A stretch of 64,000 nt of DNA from Caballeronia sp. SBC1 (GCF_011493005.1 NZ_CP049156.1:1054001-1118000), one strand, 5' to 3'. Positions 19,251-29,509 are shown, counted from the first letter of the stretch. A program made the numbers and translations. Notes: generated from the sequence alone by a model not told the origin.

Positions 19251-20009
19251 TCAGGGGCTCACGTAGGTATCGCCGACCATCAGGTGCACGATTTCATCGC
19301 CATTGGTTTGCTGGACCTGCCGTTCGCCGGCCACCTCGCCGCGCCGCAGCACAACAATGCGATCGGCGATTGCAAAGATGTCGTGCAGATTGTGCGAGAT
19401 CAGGAGCACGGAGACGCCCTGGGCCTTCAACGCTGTGATCAACTCCATTACCTTGCGCTGCTCGGGCACGCCCAGCGCGGCGGTGGGCTCGTCCATGATG
19501 AGCACCCGGGCGTTCCAGTAAATGGCCCGGCCGATTGCGATGGCCTGCCGCTGTCCGCCTGAGAGCATCTTCACCGGACCGCCGAGCTTGCGCTCGGGAA
19601 TCACGATGTCGAGGCGCTTCAGCACCTCGCGTGCGACTTGCGCCATGCGGGGCCGGTCGATCACCTGGAAGCCTAGCTGCCGACGTGTCGGTTCTCGTCC
19701 GAGAAAAATATTGCTGCCAACGTCCAGGTTGTCCGCCAGCGCGAGGTCCTGGTAGATCGTCTCGATCCCTTGGGCGCGTGCGTCTTGCGGATCGCGCAAT
19801 TGCAACGGCGCGCCGTCGAACAGCAGTTCGCCCTGGTCGGCCCGATAGACGCCTGAAATGATCTTGATCAACGTCGACTTGCCCGCACCGTTGTCGCCGG
19901 CAAGCGCCAGCACTTCGCCCGGCAGCAACTGCAACGAAACGTGCTTGAGCGCCTCCACGCCGCCAAAGCGGATCGACACATCGCGCACCTCCAGGATCGG
20001 CGTGGTCAT
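19251..20009 (-). CDS. Sugar ABC transporter ATP-binding protein (single domain, ribose/xylose type)
   Basis: A 252-residue ATPase with Walker [10 protein letters not shown], signature LSGGQRQ and Walker [13 protein letters not shown]. It belongs to the carbohydrate-uptake type 2 group but has one nucleotide-binding domain, whereas RbsA-like proteins have two fused (about 500 residues), so it should act as a homodimer. Its start overlaps the permease stop by four bases. It energises the RbsC-like permease next to it. Confidence 0.9.
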   Translation of the reverse strand: MTTPILEVRDVSIRFGGVEALKHVSLQLLPGEVLALAGDNGAGKSTLIKIISGVYRADQGELLFDGAPLQLRDPQDARAQGIETIYQDLALADNLDVGSNIFLGREPTRRQLGFQVIDRPRMAQVAREVLKRLDIVIPERKLGGPVKMLSGGQRQAIAIGRAIYWNARVLIMDEPTAALGVPEQRKVMELITALKAQGVSVLLISHNLHDIFAIADRIVVLRRGEVAGERQVQQTNGDEIVHLMVGDTYVSP

Positions 20010-20980
20010 TGGGCACCTCCGAGACGGTCCTTGTATTGATCGATCAGTACCGACAGGATGATGACGATGCCCACCACGATGAATTGCCAGAACGCATTGA
20101 CGTCGACGAACACCAGTCCAAACTGGATCACCGCGATGATCAGCGCGCCGATCAGCGTCCCGATCACATTACCAGTCCCACCGAACAGGCTAGCGCCGCC
20201 GATCACCACCGCGGCGATCGAATCTAGCAGCATCGGCTCACCGGCGTTGGCGGCGCCTGCGGCAAACCGCGCGGTATAGATGATCCCGCCGACCGCGGCG
20301 AACGCGGCGGCGATCAGGTACACCATCAGCAGGTGCCGTTTGACGTTGATGCCGGCACGCACCGCGGACTGCGGGTTACCGCCGATCGCATAGGTGTACT
20401 GGCCGAATCGCGTCTTCGAGAGCAGCAGATGCATGATCACCAGGAGCACCCCGGTCAGCACCACCGGCGTCCAGCCGGCGCCCAGCCAGGCTAGGGCGGC
20501 GTTATCCACCGAGACAGTCATGCCGCTGCCGGCCGCGAGAAAGCCCGCACCGCGCGCAACACCGTACATGCCGAGCGTGCCGATAAAGGCTGGCACGCCA
20601 AGCCACGCGATCAGCACGCCGTTGACCAAGCCGGGGATCAGGCACACCACGATGGTAAGCGGGATGGACACGATCAGGATCCACGGCGAGCCGCTGCCGA
20701 ACAGCGTGAACTGCGCGACGCAGACGGCCGCTAGTCCCATCACGAAGCCCGCCGACAGATCGATGCCGGCCGTGATGATCACGAAAGTCTGGCCTATAGC
20801 CAGCAGCAGCGGAGCGGCGGCAGCAAGACCAATCGATTGCAGGTTGTAGGCGTTAAAAAGAAACGACCGGTGAGCCGAAATCTGCGCATACACCTCGAAA
20901 AAGGCGAGCAGGGCGGCCAGGAACAGCCACGGCCATAGCTTGGTAATCAGCGCGATCTTGTCGAGACGCGAGTTATCCAT
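20006..20980 (-). CDS. Sugar ABC transporter permease (RbsC-like)
   Basis: A 324-residue inner-membrane protein with 8-10 hydrophobic segments and the family signature GANPQ-type sequence seen here as GGNPQSAVRAGINVKR, plus AGIDLSAGFVMGL. It forms the channel of a ribose-type importer with the neighbouring ATPase and binding protein. Substrate is not known from sequence. Confidence 0.9.
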   Translation of the reverse strand: MDNSRLDKIALITKLWPWLFLAALLAFFEVYAQISAHRSFLFNAYNLQSIGLAAAAPLLLAIGQTFVIITAGIDLSAGFVMGLAAVCVAQFTLFGSGSPWILIVSIPLTIVVCLIPGLVNGVLIAWLGVPAFIGTLGMYGVARGAGFLAAGSGMTVSVDNAALAWLGAGWTPVVLTGVLLVIMHLLLSKTRFGQYTYAIGGNPQSAVRAGINVKRHLLMVYLIAAAFAAVGGIIYTARFAAGAANAGEPMLLDSIAAVVIGGASLFGGTGNVIGTLIGALIIAVIQFGLVFVDVNAFWQFIVVGIVIILSVLIDQYKDRLGGAQ

Positions 20981-21069
20981 GGAGTTATCCGCGTTGTCAT
21001 GAGCAGAGCCCGCGTGCGCGGCGGCGCACGCGGTGGAGGCAATCTATGACTTCAGCCAGACTGCTTTGG

Positions 21070-22050
21070 CTAGTTCGAATAGATGTATTTCTGCATGTCG
21101 GGCCGGTCGATATTGTTTTTATCGAGAACCTCGAAACCCGTGCTCTTGAGGGTGGGAATCTTCTTGCCGTGAATGACGTCAGCGGCGAACTTGACGCCGT
21201 AGTAGCCGATTTCGTCGGGGCGCTGCGCAATCGCGATATCGACGAGGCCGCTCTTGATTTGCTTGTCGATGCCCGGCACCGCGTCGAATACGACCACCTT
21301 GACGACGCCTTGTTTGCCCGCCGCCTTGACGCCCTGGGCCGCACCGCTGCCGGAGAAGGTGTTGGCGCCGAACACGCCAGCGAGATTCGGATTGCGCGCC
21401 AATACCGCAGCTACGTGGGCAGCGGCCTGGTTAGCGTCGTCCTCGTTGTACAGCGTTTGCAGCACGGTGATGTTCGGGTGCTTCTTCATCTCCTCCGCGA
21501 AGCCTTCAGCACGCGCGTCCGTGCTCGATATACCCGGCTTGTTGTTCTCGCAATAGACCGTGCCCTTGTCACCTATAGCTTTGGCGAGCGCGCGTGCTGC
21601 GACCCGGCCGCCTTCGAGGTTGTCTGAAGCGATATAAGAAAGAGGGAAATCCGCGTCGCCCTTGCCCGTCTGATAATGTCCATCGCCAATATAAGTGTCG
21701 ACGGTAATGACCTTGATGCCGGCGTCGGCGGCTTCCTTCAGTGGTCCAATGAGTTGTTGCTTGTCGACTGGTGAAATCAGCAGTACGTCAGGATGTTTGG
21801 CGATAAACGCCTTGAGGATCGGCACTTGCTCACTGGTGTTCCACTCTTTGGGAACCTGGAACAGCAACTCGACGTGCTCTTCCTTGGCGGCCCTTTCCGC
21901 GCCGCGATGCATTGTGAAGTAGAACGGATCAACCACACCGGGAAGGAGTGCGACCACCGGATGGGCGGTATCCGCCTGCGCGAGTCCCGACAGCGAAAAA
22001 GCCATGATCGTTGAGGCTGCAACCATACAGCGGGAAACGAAACGCTTCAT
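21070..22050 (-). CDS. Periplasmic sugar-binding protein (RbsB-like)
   Basis: A 326-residue exported protein. The signal peptide covers about residues 1-26 (cleavage after LAQA). The type I periplasmic-binding fold shows VVALLPGVVDPFYFTMHRGA, LLISPVDKQQLIGPLKEAADAG and ASDNLEGGRVAARAL. It would deliver a pentose, hexose or related ligand to the permease. RbsB-like proteins also bind autoinducer-2 and other ribosides, so ligand assignment is open. It is first of a three-gene leftward unit lying inside the riboflavin region. Confidence 0.9.
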   Translation of the reverse strand: MKRFVSRCMVAASTIMAFSLSGLAQADTAHPVVALLPGVVDPFYFTMHRGAERAAKEEHVELLFQVPKEWNTSEQVPILKAFIAKHPDVLLISPVDKQQLIGPLKEAADAGIKVITVDTYIGDGHYQTGKGDADFPLSYIASDNLEGGRVAARALAKAIGDKGTVYCENNKPGISSTDARAEGFAEEMKKHPNITVLQTLYNEDDANQAAAHVAAVLARNPNLAGVFGANTFSGSGAAQGVKAAGKQGVVKVVVFDAVPGIDKQIKSGLVDIAIAQRPDEIGYYGVKFAADVIHGKKIPTLKSTGFEVLDKNNIDRPDMQKYIYSN

Positions 22051-22447
22051 TTTGTCTTCCTCCAGTTGAGTCCGACTTGCGACGCCCGACTTGTTCTACA
22101 CGCTCCATGGCGACTGCTATCGGCTGTTGGGCAGTATAGGCGTGAGCGGTGGCACTGACCATTGGAATGACAACGCTGGTTACGGTGCAGCTGATAGCCC
22201 GTCGACGGGCCACGTGTTTAGTGATTTCGCGAAAAATTCAGGCTATGCCTACGGCGATCATCGACAACAGTTTTTTGCTGGCCGCGATGAACTGCATAAG
22301 GTGATGGCGCATCACGACGGTCACTTGCGTGGTCCGTGTATCGCCCGACAAACAAGGTCGGCTGACGGACGCCATGCTGGAGCGGTCATCCGGCAATACT
22401 ATGTTCGGCGACCTTGCTCTGCACGCGCCACGAATACACGTCTTCGA
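22051..22447 (-). other. Intergenic gap between ribE and the inserted ABC transporter
   Basis: About 400 bases downstream of ribE and upstream of the binding-protein gene. I looked for an FMN riboswitch on the minus strand and saw none. A TATACT -10-like element occurs about 80 bases before the binding-protein start, without a good -35. The ribosome site GGAGGAAG precedes the gene. Confidence 0.45.
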
Positions 22448-23089
22448 TCAGCGTGCGGCCTGATGGCTATCCTGAGATGTCGACAAGATCCGCTCCACGT
22501 ACCGCGCGATCAGATCGATCTCCAGATTGACCTTCGCGCCGGCCTTCAAATGCCGCAGCGTCGTCACTTCCACCGTATGTGGGATAAGGTTGATCGAGAA
22601 TTCGCAGCCATCCGGTTGGTCGTTCACGGTATTCACCGTCAGGCTCACGCCGTTCACTGTCACCGAGCCCTTATAGGCCAGATACTTGCCGATATCGCTC
22701 GACGCGAGAATCCGCAGCTCATGCGACTCGCCAACGGGTGCGAAATGCGTCACTTCGCCCAGCCCATCCACATGTCCCGATACCAGGTGCCCGCCCAGCC
22801 GGTCGTGCGCACGCAGCGCCTTCTCCAGGTTTACATCGCCGGGTTCGGACAAGCCTGCCGTCTTGCTAAGGCTTTCGCGCGATACATCCACGGCAAACGA
22901 CCCAGCCGATTTCTCGATCACCGTCATGCACGCGCCCTGGATCGAGATGCTGTCGCCGAGCTCGACATCCGCGAGATCCAGGCCGCCGGACGCAACCGTG
23001 AGGCGCACGCCGGTATCGGCATCGGTGGCTGAACCCAACGGCGTAACGGCTTCAATGCGGCCGACCGCCGCGACAATTCCTGTGAACAT
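22448..23089 (-). CDS. ribE: Riboflavin synthase alpha subunit
   Basis: A 213-residue enzyme that dismutates two 6,7-dimethyl-8-ribityllumazine molecules to riboflavin. It begins with the diagnostic MFTGIVAAVGRI, and two lumazine-binding barrels are visible (SISIQGACMTVI-like and VNGVSLTVNTV), linked by LGGHLVSGHVDGLG. It follows ribD by 38 bases on the same strand. Confidence 0.95.
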   Translation of the reverse strand: MFTGIVAAVGRIEAVTPLGSATDADTGVRLTVASGGLDLADVELGDSISIQGACMTVIEKSAGSFAVDVSRESLSKTAGLSEPGDVNLEKALRAHDRLGGHLVSGHVDGLGEVTHFAPVGESHELRILASSDIGKYLAYKGSVTVNGVSLTVNTVNDQPDGCEFSINLIPHTVEVTTLRHLKAGAKVNLEIDLIARYVERILSTSQDSHQAAR

Positions 23090-23127
23090 CGTCGAGCTTC
23101 CTTAGGTTGTGCTTGTTGCGTTGTGCG

Positions 23128-24264
23128 TTAAATAATCGGTTTCGCGTCCGTGGGCGCGTCGGTCTTCACCACGGCGAAGCGCGCCAGAATGCGCAGGTCA
23201 TCACCCATCCGGTCAATGCGATGAAACCGCAGATGCGGCCGGGCGTCGAGTGTATCGGGCGGGGTGAAATCGAACATGCCCGGCGCGTTGCCCAGCAAAC
23301 TCGGTGCGAGATAGATCAGCAATTCATCGACGCATCCCTCGCGCAGCAGCGAGCCATTGAGCTTGTGGCCCGCTTCCACGTGCAGTTCGTTGATGCCACG
23401 ATCGGCGAGGATGCCCAGCATGGCGGGCAGATCGACCTTGCCTTGCTCGTTCGTCAAAGGCGTGAATTCGATACCGCGTTCACGCAGCGCATCGGCTTTC
23501 GCGGGGTCGGGCTCAGCGCCGCAAAACACCCACGGCGGCGCGCCTTCCAGAATCCGGGCCGTGAGCGGCACATCCAGCCGGCTGTCGATCAACACGCGTT
23601 GCGGCTGACGCGGCGTCTCGATCGCACGCACGGTGAGTTGCGGATCGTCCTCGCGCACCGTACCAATGCCCGTCAGGATGGCGCATGCGCGAGCACGCCA
23701 TGCGTGACCATCGGCCCGCGCCGCTTCGCCGGTGATCCACTGGCTTTCGCCGCTCGGCAAACCGGTGCGGCCATCCAGCGTGGCCGCAACCTTCATGCGT
23801 ACCCATGGCCGGCGGCGCGTCATGCGCGACACAAAGCCGATGTTCATCTCGTACGCTTCATTGGCCAGCAGGCCGCAGCGCACATCAATACCCGCGTCGC
23901 GGAGAATCGCCAGTCCGCGTCCGGAGACAGCCGGATTCGGATCTTCCATTGCTGCAATCACCTTGGCGACGCGCGCGTCGATCAGCGCGTGCACGCACGG
24001 CGGCGTGCGGCCGAAATGGCTGCACGGCTCCAGCGTGACGTAAGCGGTGGCGCCGCGCGGATCATGCCCGCGCGCCCGCGCGTCCTTCAACGCGCGAATT
24101 TCGGCGTGGTCTTGACCGGCGGGCTGCGTGAAACCTTCGCCGATCACATCGCCATCTTTCACCAGCACGCAGCCGACGCGCGGATTCGGCGTCGTCGTGT
24201 ACATGCCGCGTGCGGCCAGCGCCAGCGCGCGCTCCATGTGCGAAAAATCGGTCTGCGAGAACAT
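23128..24264 (-). CDS. ribD: Bifunctional diaminohydroxyphosphoribosylaminopyrimidine deaminase / 5-amino-6-(5-phosphoribosylamino)uracil reductase
   Basis: A 378-residue two-domain enzyme for steps two and three of riboflavin synthesis. The N-terminal deaminase carries the zinc motif HAE (53-55) and CSHFGRTPPC (Cys81, Cys90). The C-terminal reductase (from about 150) shows VRMKVAATLDGRTGLPSGES and the final HVEAGHKLNGSLL-type glycine-rich region. It lies 11 bases downstream of hemL, so co-transcription is very likely. Confidence 0.95.
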   Translation of the reverse strand: MFSQTDFSHMERALALAARGMYTTTPNPRVGCVLVKDGDVIGEGFTQPAGQDHAEIRALKDARARGHDPRGATAYVTLEPCSHFGRTPPCVHALIDARVAKVIAAMEDPNPAVSGRGLAILRDAGIDVRCGLLANEAYEMNIGFVSRMTRRRPWVRMKVAATLDGRTGLPSGESQWITGEAARADGHAWRARACAILTGIGTVREDDPQLTVRAIETPRQPQRVLIDSRLDVPLTARILEGAPPWVFCGAEPDPAKADALRERGIEFTPLTNEQGKVDLPAMLGILADRGINELHVEAGHKLNGSLLREGCVDELLIYLAPSLLGNAPGMFDFTPPDTLDARPHLRFHRIDRMGDDLRILARFAVVKTDAPTDAKPII

Positions 24265-24275
24265 GGCGGCGGCTC

Positions 24276-25559
24276 TTAAGCGGCGAGACGGGCGAAGGCG
24301 CCGCGAGCGGCGTCGAGCGTCGCGTCGATCACGGCGTCGTCATGGGCAATCGATACAAACCCCGCTTCATACGCCGAGGGCGCGAAGTACACACCAGCGT
24401 CGAGCATTTCGTGGAAAAACGCGTTGAAGCGCTTCGTGTCGCCCTGCGTGACTTCAGCGAAGCTTCCCGGAACGCGCTCGGCGAAATACAGGCCGAACAT
24501 GCCGCCGATAGCGTCCGCCGAGAAGGGCACCTTCGCTTCCTTTGCAACGGCCGCGAGGCCATCGGCGAGACGACGCGTTTGCTTGGTGAGCGTGTCGTAG
24601 AACCCCGGCGCCTGGATCAGTTGCAGCGTTTTCAACCCGGCCGCGACCGCGATCGGATTCCCCGACAACGTGCCCGCCTGATAAACACCGCCGAGCGGCG
24701 CGAGATGCGCCATGATGTCCCGGCGTCCGCCGAACGCCGCCGCCGGCATGCCGCCGCCGATCACCTTGCCGAGACACGTCAGGTCTGCCGTGATGCCGTA
24801 GACCTGCTGCGCGCCGCCCAGCGCCACGCGAAAACCGCACATTACCTCATCGAAAATCAGCACCGAGCCGTACTCGTCGCAGCGATCACGCAGCGCTTGC
24901 AGGAACTCGGGCGTGGCTTTCACGAGGTTCATGTTGCCGGCCACCGGCTCAACAATAATCGACGCGATTTCCGCACCGAACGCGGCAAACGCCTCGTTGA
25001 GTTGTTCGACGTTGTTGTATTCGAGCACGGTCGTGTGCTTGGCGATATCGGCGGGAACGCCTGCCGACGTAGGGTTGCCGAACGTAAGCAGACCTGAGCC
25101 CGCTTTCACGAGCAGGCTGTCCGCGTGACCGTGATAACACCCTTCAAACTTCACGATCCGGTCCCGCTTCGTGAATCCACGCGCCAGGCGCAACGCGCTC
25201 ATGGTCGCTTCCGTGCCGCTCGACACCATGCGCACTTGTTCTATCGACGGCACCAGTTTGCAGATCTCTTCCGCGATCTCGATCTCGGATTCGGTCGGCG
25301 CGCCGAACGAAAACCCGTTCGCGAGCACGCGTTGCACCGCCTCAAGCACTTCAGGATGGACGTGACCAAGAATCATCGGCCCCCAGGAACCGATGTAGTC
25401 GATGTACTGCTTGCCATCGGCGTCCCAGAAATGCGGACCTTGCGCGCGTTCGATGAACCGCGGCGTGCCGCCGACCGAGCGAAACGCGCGCACCGGCGAG
25501 TTCACGCCGCCTGGAATGGTTTTCTGGGCGCGTTCAAAGAGAGCTTCATTTCTGGACAT
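24276..25559 (-). CDS. hemL: Glutamate-1-semialdehyde 2,1-aminomutase
   Basis: A 427-residue PLP enzyme that converts glutamate-1-semialdehyde to 5-aminolevulinate in the C5 route to tetrapyrroles. The PLP lysine is Lys265 in [17 protein letters not shown]. Other motifs are [27 protein letters not shown] and [17 protein letters not shown]. The ATG at 25559 ([12 protein letters not shown]) matches the family N-terminus; an open frame to 25622 is not used. It heads the leftward hemL-ribD-ribE unit. Confidence 0.96.
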   Translation of the reverse strand: MSRNEALFERAQKTIPGGVNSPVRAFRSVGGTPRFIERAQGPHFWDADGKQYIDYIGSWGPMILGHVHPEVLEAVQRVLANGFSFGAPTESEIEIAEEICKLVPSIEQVRMVSSGTEATMSALRLARGFTKRDRIVKFEGCYHGHADSLLVKAGSGLLTFGNPTSAGVPADIAKHTTVLEYNNVEQLNEAFAAFGAEIASIIVEPVAGNMNLVKATPEFLQALRDRCDEYGSVLIFDEVMCGFRVALGGAQQVYGITADLTCLGKVIGGGMPAAAFGGRRDIMAHLAPLGGVYQAGTLSGNPIAVAAGLKTLQLIQAPGFYDTLTKQTRRLADGLAAVAKEAKVPFSADAIGGMFGLYFAERVPGSFAEVTQGDTKRFNAFFHEMLDAGVYFAPSAYEAGFVSIAHDDAVIDATLDAARGAFARLAA

Positions 25560-25966
25560 GACGGGGCCTGCGCTGAATGACGGGTTCGGCTGGAGAGGGC
25601 TGCGGCCGCTGGCTTCGATCAAGCCTGGATCACTGCTGGAATGGCCGCTTGGATCTGATTCGGCGGGGTCCGGCGCGTCGCTCGCGGCTGCAGGAAATCA
25701 AGATGAAATTGTACCGGAGTCGCCTGGCTTCAGCCCGCGACGCTCCGTCATGGTGCTGCCTTCAAAACGACGATCGTGAGGCCTTTGAAAGCGGGGCGCG
25801 TACAATGCACACTGTTTTAAGGCTCTGTTTAAGCCGTTCGCTTGCACGCCGGACGTGGCCTTTGCGAGGTTTTTCGCACTCGTATCGTGTTTGTTTCGCT
25901 ACTCGTCAGTTGTTATTTGCCAGTTCCGAAACCCATGCCTTTTCCTCAAGCTCCCCTTCGTCTCTC
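25560..25966. other. Divergent promoter region between hemL and the MFS gene
   Basis: About 400 bases. TACAAT -10-like elements occur on the minus strand (25708-25713) and the plus strand (25801-25806), but neither has a good -35 match. No supported ORF was seen. Confidence 0.4.
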
Positions 25967-27190
25967 ATGCCCGAAATCATCAAGCGCCGTGCCGATCGCC
26001 GACTGATCCTGTTGCTCGGCGCGCTGGCGGCGTGCGGTCCGCTTTCCATCGATATGTATCTGCCGAGCCTGCCGGCGCTCGCCGTCTCGTTCGGCACGAC
26101 CGCTGCCGCCGCGCAGATCACGCTGACCAGTTTCATGCTGGGTTTCTCGCTCGGCATGCTCGTGTACGGCCCGCTCTCCGACGCCTACGGTCGCCGGCCG
26201 GTGCTGCTCGGCGGCATCGTGTTGTACACGCTTGCGAGCGTGGGGTGCGCGCTGTCGTTTTCCATCGATTCACTGGTTTTGCTGCGTTTTCTTCAAGCGC
26301 TCGGAGCGGGCTCGGTCTCGGTGCTGGCGCGGGCGATTGCACGCGACGCCCACGCACCGTCGGACGCGGCCCGCGTGCTGTCCATGCTCGCTATTGTCAC
26401 GTCGATCGGACCGCTGCTCGCGCCGCTGATAGGTGGCCAGTTGCTGCTGCTGGGCGGCTGGCGTGCGGTGTTCGTCACGCTGACGCTGTTCGGCACGGTA
26501 TGCGCGGTGACCACGTATTTGCGGGTGCCGGAAACCTGGCCACGCGAGAAACGCGCGACATCGGCGCTTGGGCGCTCGTTCGCCGCCTACGGCCGTCTTC
26601 TCACCGATCCCGTCACGTGGGGCCACACGTTATGCGGCGGCATGGCGTTCGCTTCGATGTTCGCGTACATCACTGCCACGCCGTTTGTGTATATCGACTA
26701 CTTTCATGTGAAGCCGCAGCACTACGGGTTTTTCTTCGGGCTGAACATTATCGGGATCATCGGCTGGAATGTGGTGAACACGCGGCTGGTCGGGGCGCTG
26801 GGATCGCTGAAACTGATCTCGATCGCGTCGTTCGTCAGCGTGATCGCGGCGTTGGCGACGGCGTTCGTATGCATCACCGGGTTCGGCGGATTGTGGTCAA
26901 TTGTCGGTTGCCTGTTCTTCGTGGTCGGCGTCGTGGGTTTGTTGTCGGCCAATTGCACGACGGATTTGATGCATCGATATCCGCACAACGCGGGCGCTGC
27001 AGCGGCGGTGTTCGGTGCGGTGCAGTTGGCGCTTGGCGCGCTGGCGAGCGTTGCCGTCGGGATGTTCCACGACGGCACGCCGCAAGGGATGGGGATCGTG
27101 ATCGGGGTGACGGGCGTGCTGACGTTTGTCGGCCGAACGCTGGTGCTGCGCTGGCATGGCACGCCGGTGCGGGCGAGTAGGGCGGGGTGA
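25967..27190 (+). CDS. Bcr/CflA family multidrug efflux MFS transporter
   Basis: A 407-residue, 12-helix drug:H+ antiporter. The Bcr/CflA pattern is clear: LGALAACGPLSIDMYLPSLPAL, then FMLGFSLGMLVYGPLSDAYGRRPVLLGG (motif A) and RFLQALGAGSVSVLARAIARD. Relatives export bicyclomycin, chloramphenicol or sulfonamides; the substrate here is unknown. The ATG at 25967 matches the family start. The frame is open for another 130 codons upstream, but that sequence is not membrane-like and contains the putative promoter. Confidence 0.92.
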   Translation: MPEIIKRRADRRLILLLGALAACGPLSIDMYLPSLPALAVSFGTTAAAAQITLTSFMLGFSLGMLVYGPLSDAYGRRPVLLGGIVLYTLASVGCALSFSIDSLVLLRFLQALGAGSVSVLARAIARDAHAPSDAARVLSMLAIVTSIGPLLAPLIGGQLLLLGGWRAVFVTLTLFGTVCAVTTYLRVPETWPREKRATSALGRSFAAYGRLLTDPVTWGHTLCGGMAFASMFAYITATPFVYIDYFHVKPQHYGFFFGLNIIGIIGWNVVNTRLVGALGSLKLISIASFVSVIAALATAFVCITGFGGLWSIVGCLFFVVGVVGLLSANCTTDLMHRYPHNAGAAAAVFGAVQLALGALASVAVGMFHDGTPQGMGIVIGVTGVLTFVGRTLVLRWHGTPVRASRAG

Positions 27191-27236
27191 TGTCCTGAAA
27201 CTTGTTCGGTTGCTGCGGTATATCGCGCTGGGGATT

Positions 27237-27277
27237 CTGAATAACCCCGTTGAACAACCCCGCTGAACAACCCGGCG
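27237..27277. repeat. Three imperfect 13-bp tandem repeats
   Basis: GAATAACCCCGTT, GAACAACCCCGCT and GAACAACCCGGCG occur in tandem in the gap after the MFS gene. No function is inferred. Confidence 0.4.
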
Positions 27278-27373
27278 TGGACAAAGATATCCGCGCCGGG
27301 TTGACGCAAAGGCCCGCTCACAGGCCGAGAACGCGAGCGTATTGCAATCTCGCTTCGCACCCTCGATCAGCAA

Positions 27374-29509
27374 TCAAGCGCCGCCTACCATCTGCTGCAA
27401 GAAGGTGAACGCAGTCGCTTCCACCCGCGCGATGCTTTCCGCCTCCACGCCCGCCCCGTGACCGCCGTCGCGGTTCTCCAAATACCACACACGATAATGC
27501 CCAAGCGCCTGCATCCGCGCGGCCATCTTGCGGGCGTGACCGGGATGCACGCGGTCATCAGTCGCCGATGACGTGAACAGCGCCGGCGGATAAACCGCAT
27601 CGGCTTTGACGTTTCGATACGGCGAGTACGTCATCAGGAAGCGCAGGTCGTCTGCCTCCTCGGGGTCGCCGTATTCATCGATCCACGATGCGCCTTGCAG
27701 CAGCAAGTGAAACCGCGCCATGTCGAGCAATGGCACTTCGGACAACACCGCGCCGAACAGTTCCGGACGCTGGACGAGCATGACGCCGGTCAGCAAGCCG
27801 CCGTTGCTGCCGCCACGAATGGCAAGTTGTTTCGATGTCGTCACGCCCGACGCCACCAGCGCTTCTGCAATGGCGATGAAGTCATCGAAGGCGACTTGGC
27901 GCTTTTCACGCTGCGCCGCTTGGTGCCACTCCGGCCCGAACTCGCCGCCGCCCCGAATGTTCGCGACTGCGTACAACCCACCGCTCTCGAGCCATGCAAT
28001 GCCCGTGGTCGCGTCGTAGTGCGGGTCGAGCGCGACTTCGAAACCGCCGTAGCCGTAGAGCAGGCAGGGCGCGGTTTCATGACCCTTGACGTTCGCCTCA
28101 CGACCGATCAGCCAATAGGGGATAGCAACGCCATCGGTTGATATTGCATGCCGACGTTCAGCAACGAGTCCGGTCGCATCGAATTGAGCGGGAAGGCGTG
28201 CAAGCAGTTGCCATTCGCTTTCCGGCTGTGCGAAATCGGCGTAGTAAAGCGATGGCGGCGTGAGGAAATGTTCGACGTGAACGAGCACGGTGTCGTCGCG
28301 TTCGCTGTCGATGGAATCCACGTAAGACTGGCTCGCGGACGGCAGCGCGAAATGGCGGCGGGTCCATTCGCCTTCGTGATCGGCCGGGGGAGCAAGCAAT
28401 TCCACGCGCGGCGAACCATCGTCCATCTGAGACACCACCAGCCAGTGTTTCGTGAAATCGATATCGGCGAGAACGGTTCGGCCCGACGGCGTGAACAGCA
28501 CGGTGAAATTGCGTGCGCCTTTCAGGAATGCGTCGCGGCGAATAACGAGCAGCGAACCGCTCGCGTAGGTCGTGGCGCCCGCTTCGTAGGACTCGCGTGG
28601 CGTGACGAACAACCAGCCATTCCAATGCTCCAGTTCTGCGTGCAGCGGGACATCGTATTGCTGCCACTCGCCGGTGGTTTCATCGAGCCAGTATTGCAGT
28701 GTCTCGAAGAATGAGGTCGCGCGCGAAGCAAGATGCAGCTTTTCGAGTTGATCGTAATCCACGCCCGCCGAGACATCGCGACGCTTGCCTTCGAAGACCA
28801 CGGGGGCATCGGCCAGCTTGGTGCCGCGCTTCCATTTGCGCGCCTGGCGCGGGAAACCGGACGTGGTCAGTGCGGGCTTTTTGCTGTGCGCGCTATCGTC
28901 CCACCCGACATACACCGTGTCGCGATCGATCCACGAGATGCCGTGCTTGCCAACATCGGGAAGCGTGAATCCGTCCTCTACAAAGCGCTGCGTTTCGATG
29001 TCGAATTCGCGCACCATGCATGCGTCGGAGCCGCCCGGCGACAGGCTGACCAACGCCCGGTCCCAGGTGGGGTAGAGCATGTCGAAATCGTGCAGCGCCC
29101 AGCGGATATCGTCTTTGGCGGCGGTCGTGTTCAAGTCGATCTGGTCGACGTCCAAAATGGTTTGCCATTCGGGCGTGCCTGCGAGCCACGATGACCAGAG
29201 GGTTCGTCTGACAATACCGAGCGGATGAACCTCGTCCTGCCATGTGTTGTAACCCCAGTCGTTATAACGAGAGCACGAAACGATTCGTTCCTGCGAGGTA
29301 TAGGCGGTTTTCAAACGCGCGGTCAGCGCATCGGTTTCCGGCGTTTTACCGAAAGCGGCCGTCGTACGGGCGTTTTGCGCGTCGACCCACGTGTCGACGC
29401 GGGCATCGTCGAGAGCTTCGAGTTCGATGAACGGGTCGTCGGAGCTGGGCTTTTTCGGCGCAGATGTCCACGCAAGGTCAGGATGGTCAGCGAGGAAGGT
29501 TTGGGTCAT
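27374..29509 (-). CDS. Prolyl oligopeptidase family serine peptidase (S9A)
   Basis: A 711-residue protein with an N-terminal beta-propeller and a C-terminal alpha/beta-hydrolase. The catalytic triad is visible: Ser568 in RGGSNGGLLTG, Asp651 or 652 in SSATDDRVHPG, and His684 in RDGGHGAGV. There is no signal peptide, so it is probably cytoplasmic and cleaves short proline-containing peptides. The ATG at 29509 (MTQTFLADHPDLAW) gives the typical length; the longer frame to 29656 has an unlikely His/Arg-rich N-terminus. Confidence 0.94.
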   Translation of the reverse strand: MTQTFLADHPDLAWTSAPKKPSSDDPFIELEALDDARVDTWVDAQNARTTAAFGKTPETDALTARLKTAYTSQERIVSCSRYNDWGYNTWQDEVHPLGIVRRTLWSSWLAGTPEWQTILDVDQIDLNTTAAKDDIRWALHDFDMLYPTWDRALVSLSPGGSDACMVREFDIETQRFVEDGFTLPDVGKHGISWIDRDTVYVGWDDSAHSKKPALTTSGFPRQARKWKRGTKLADAPVVFEGKRRDVSAGVDYDQLEKLHLASRATSFFETLQYWLDETTGEWQQYDVPLHAELEHWNGWLFVTPRESYEAGATTYASGSLLVIRRDAFLKGARNFTVLFTPSGRTVLADIDFTKHWLVVSQMDDGSPRVELLAPPADHEGEWTRRHFALPSASQSYVDSIDSERDDTVLVHVEHFLTPPSLYYADFAQPESEWQLLARLPAQFDATGLVAERRHAISTDGVAIPYWLIGREANVKGHETAPCLLYGYGGFEVALDPHYDATTGIAWLESGGLYAVANIRGGGEFGPEWHQAAQREKRQVAFDDFIAIAEALVASGVTTSKQLAIRGGSNGGLLTGVMLVQRPELFGAVLSEVPLLDMARFHLLLQGASWIDEYGDPEEADDLRFLMTYSPYRNVKADAVYPPALFTSSATDDRVHPGHARKMAARMQALGHYRVWYLENRDGGHGAGVEAESIARVEATAFTFLQQMVGGA

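Noticed and set aside
22051..22447. Possible FMN riboswitch near the riboflavin genes
   Set aside because: I looked for the conserved RFN core (AGGGGGCGG...GGTGAAA and CCACCGGCGGTA-like boxes) on the minus strand and found none here or before hemL-ribD.
22091..23032. Long + strand frame of 313 codons
   Set aside because: Most of it lies antisense to ribE, whose motifs are unmistakable; the translation is rich in Arg and His, as expected from antisense reading.
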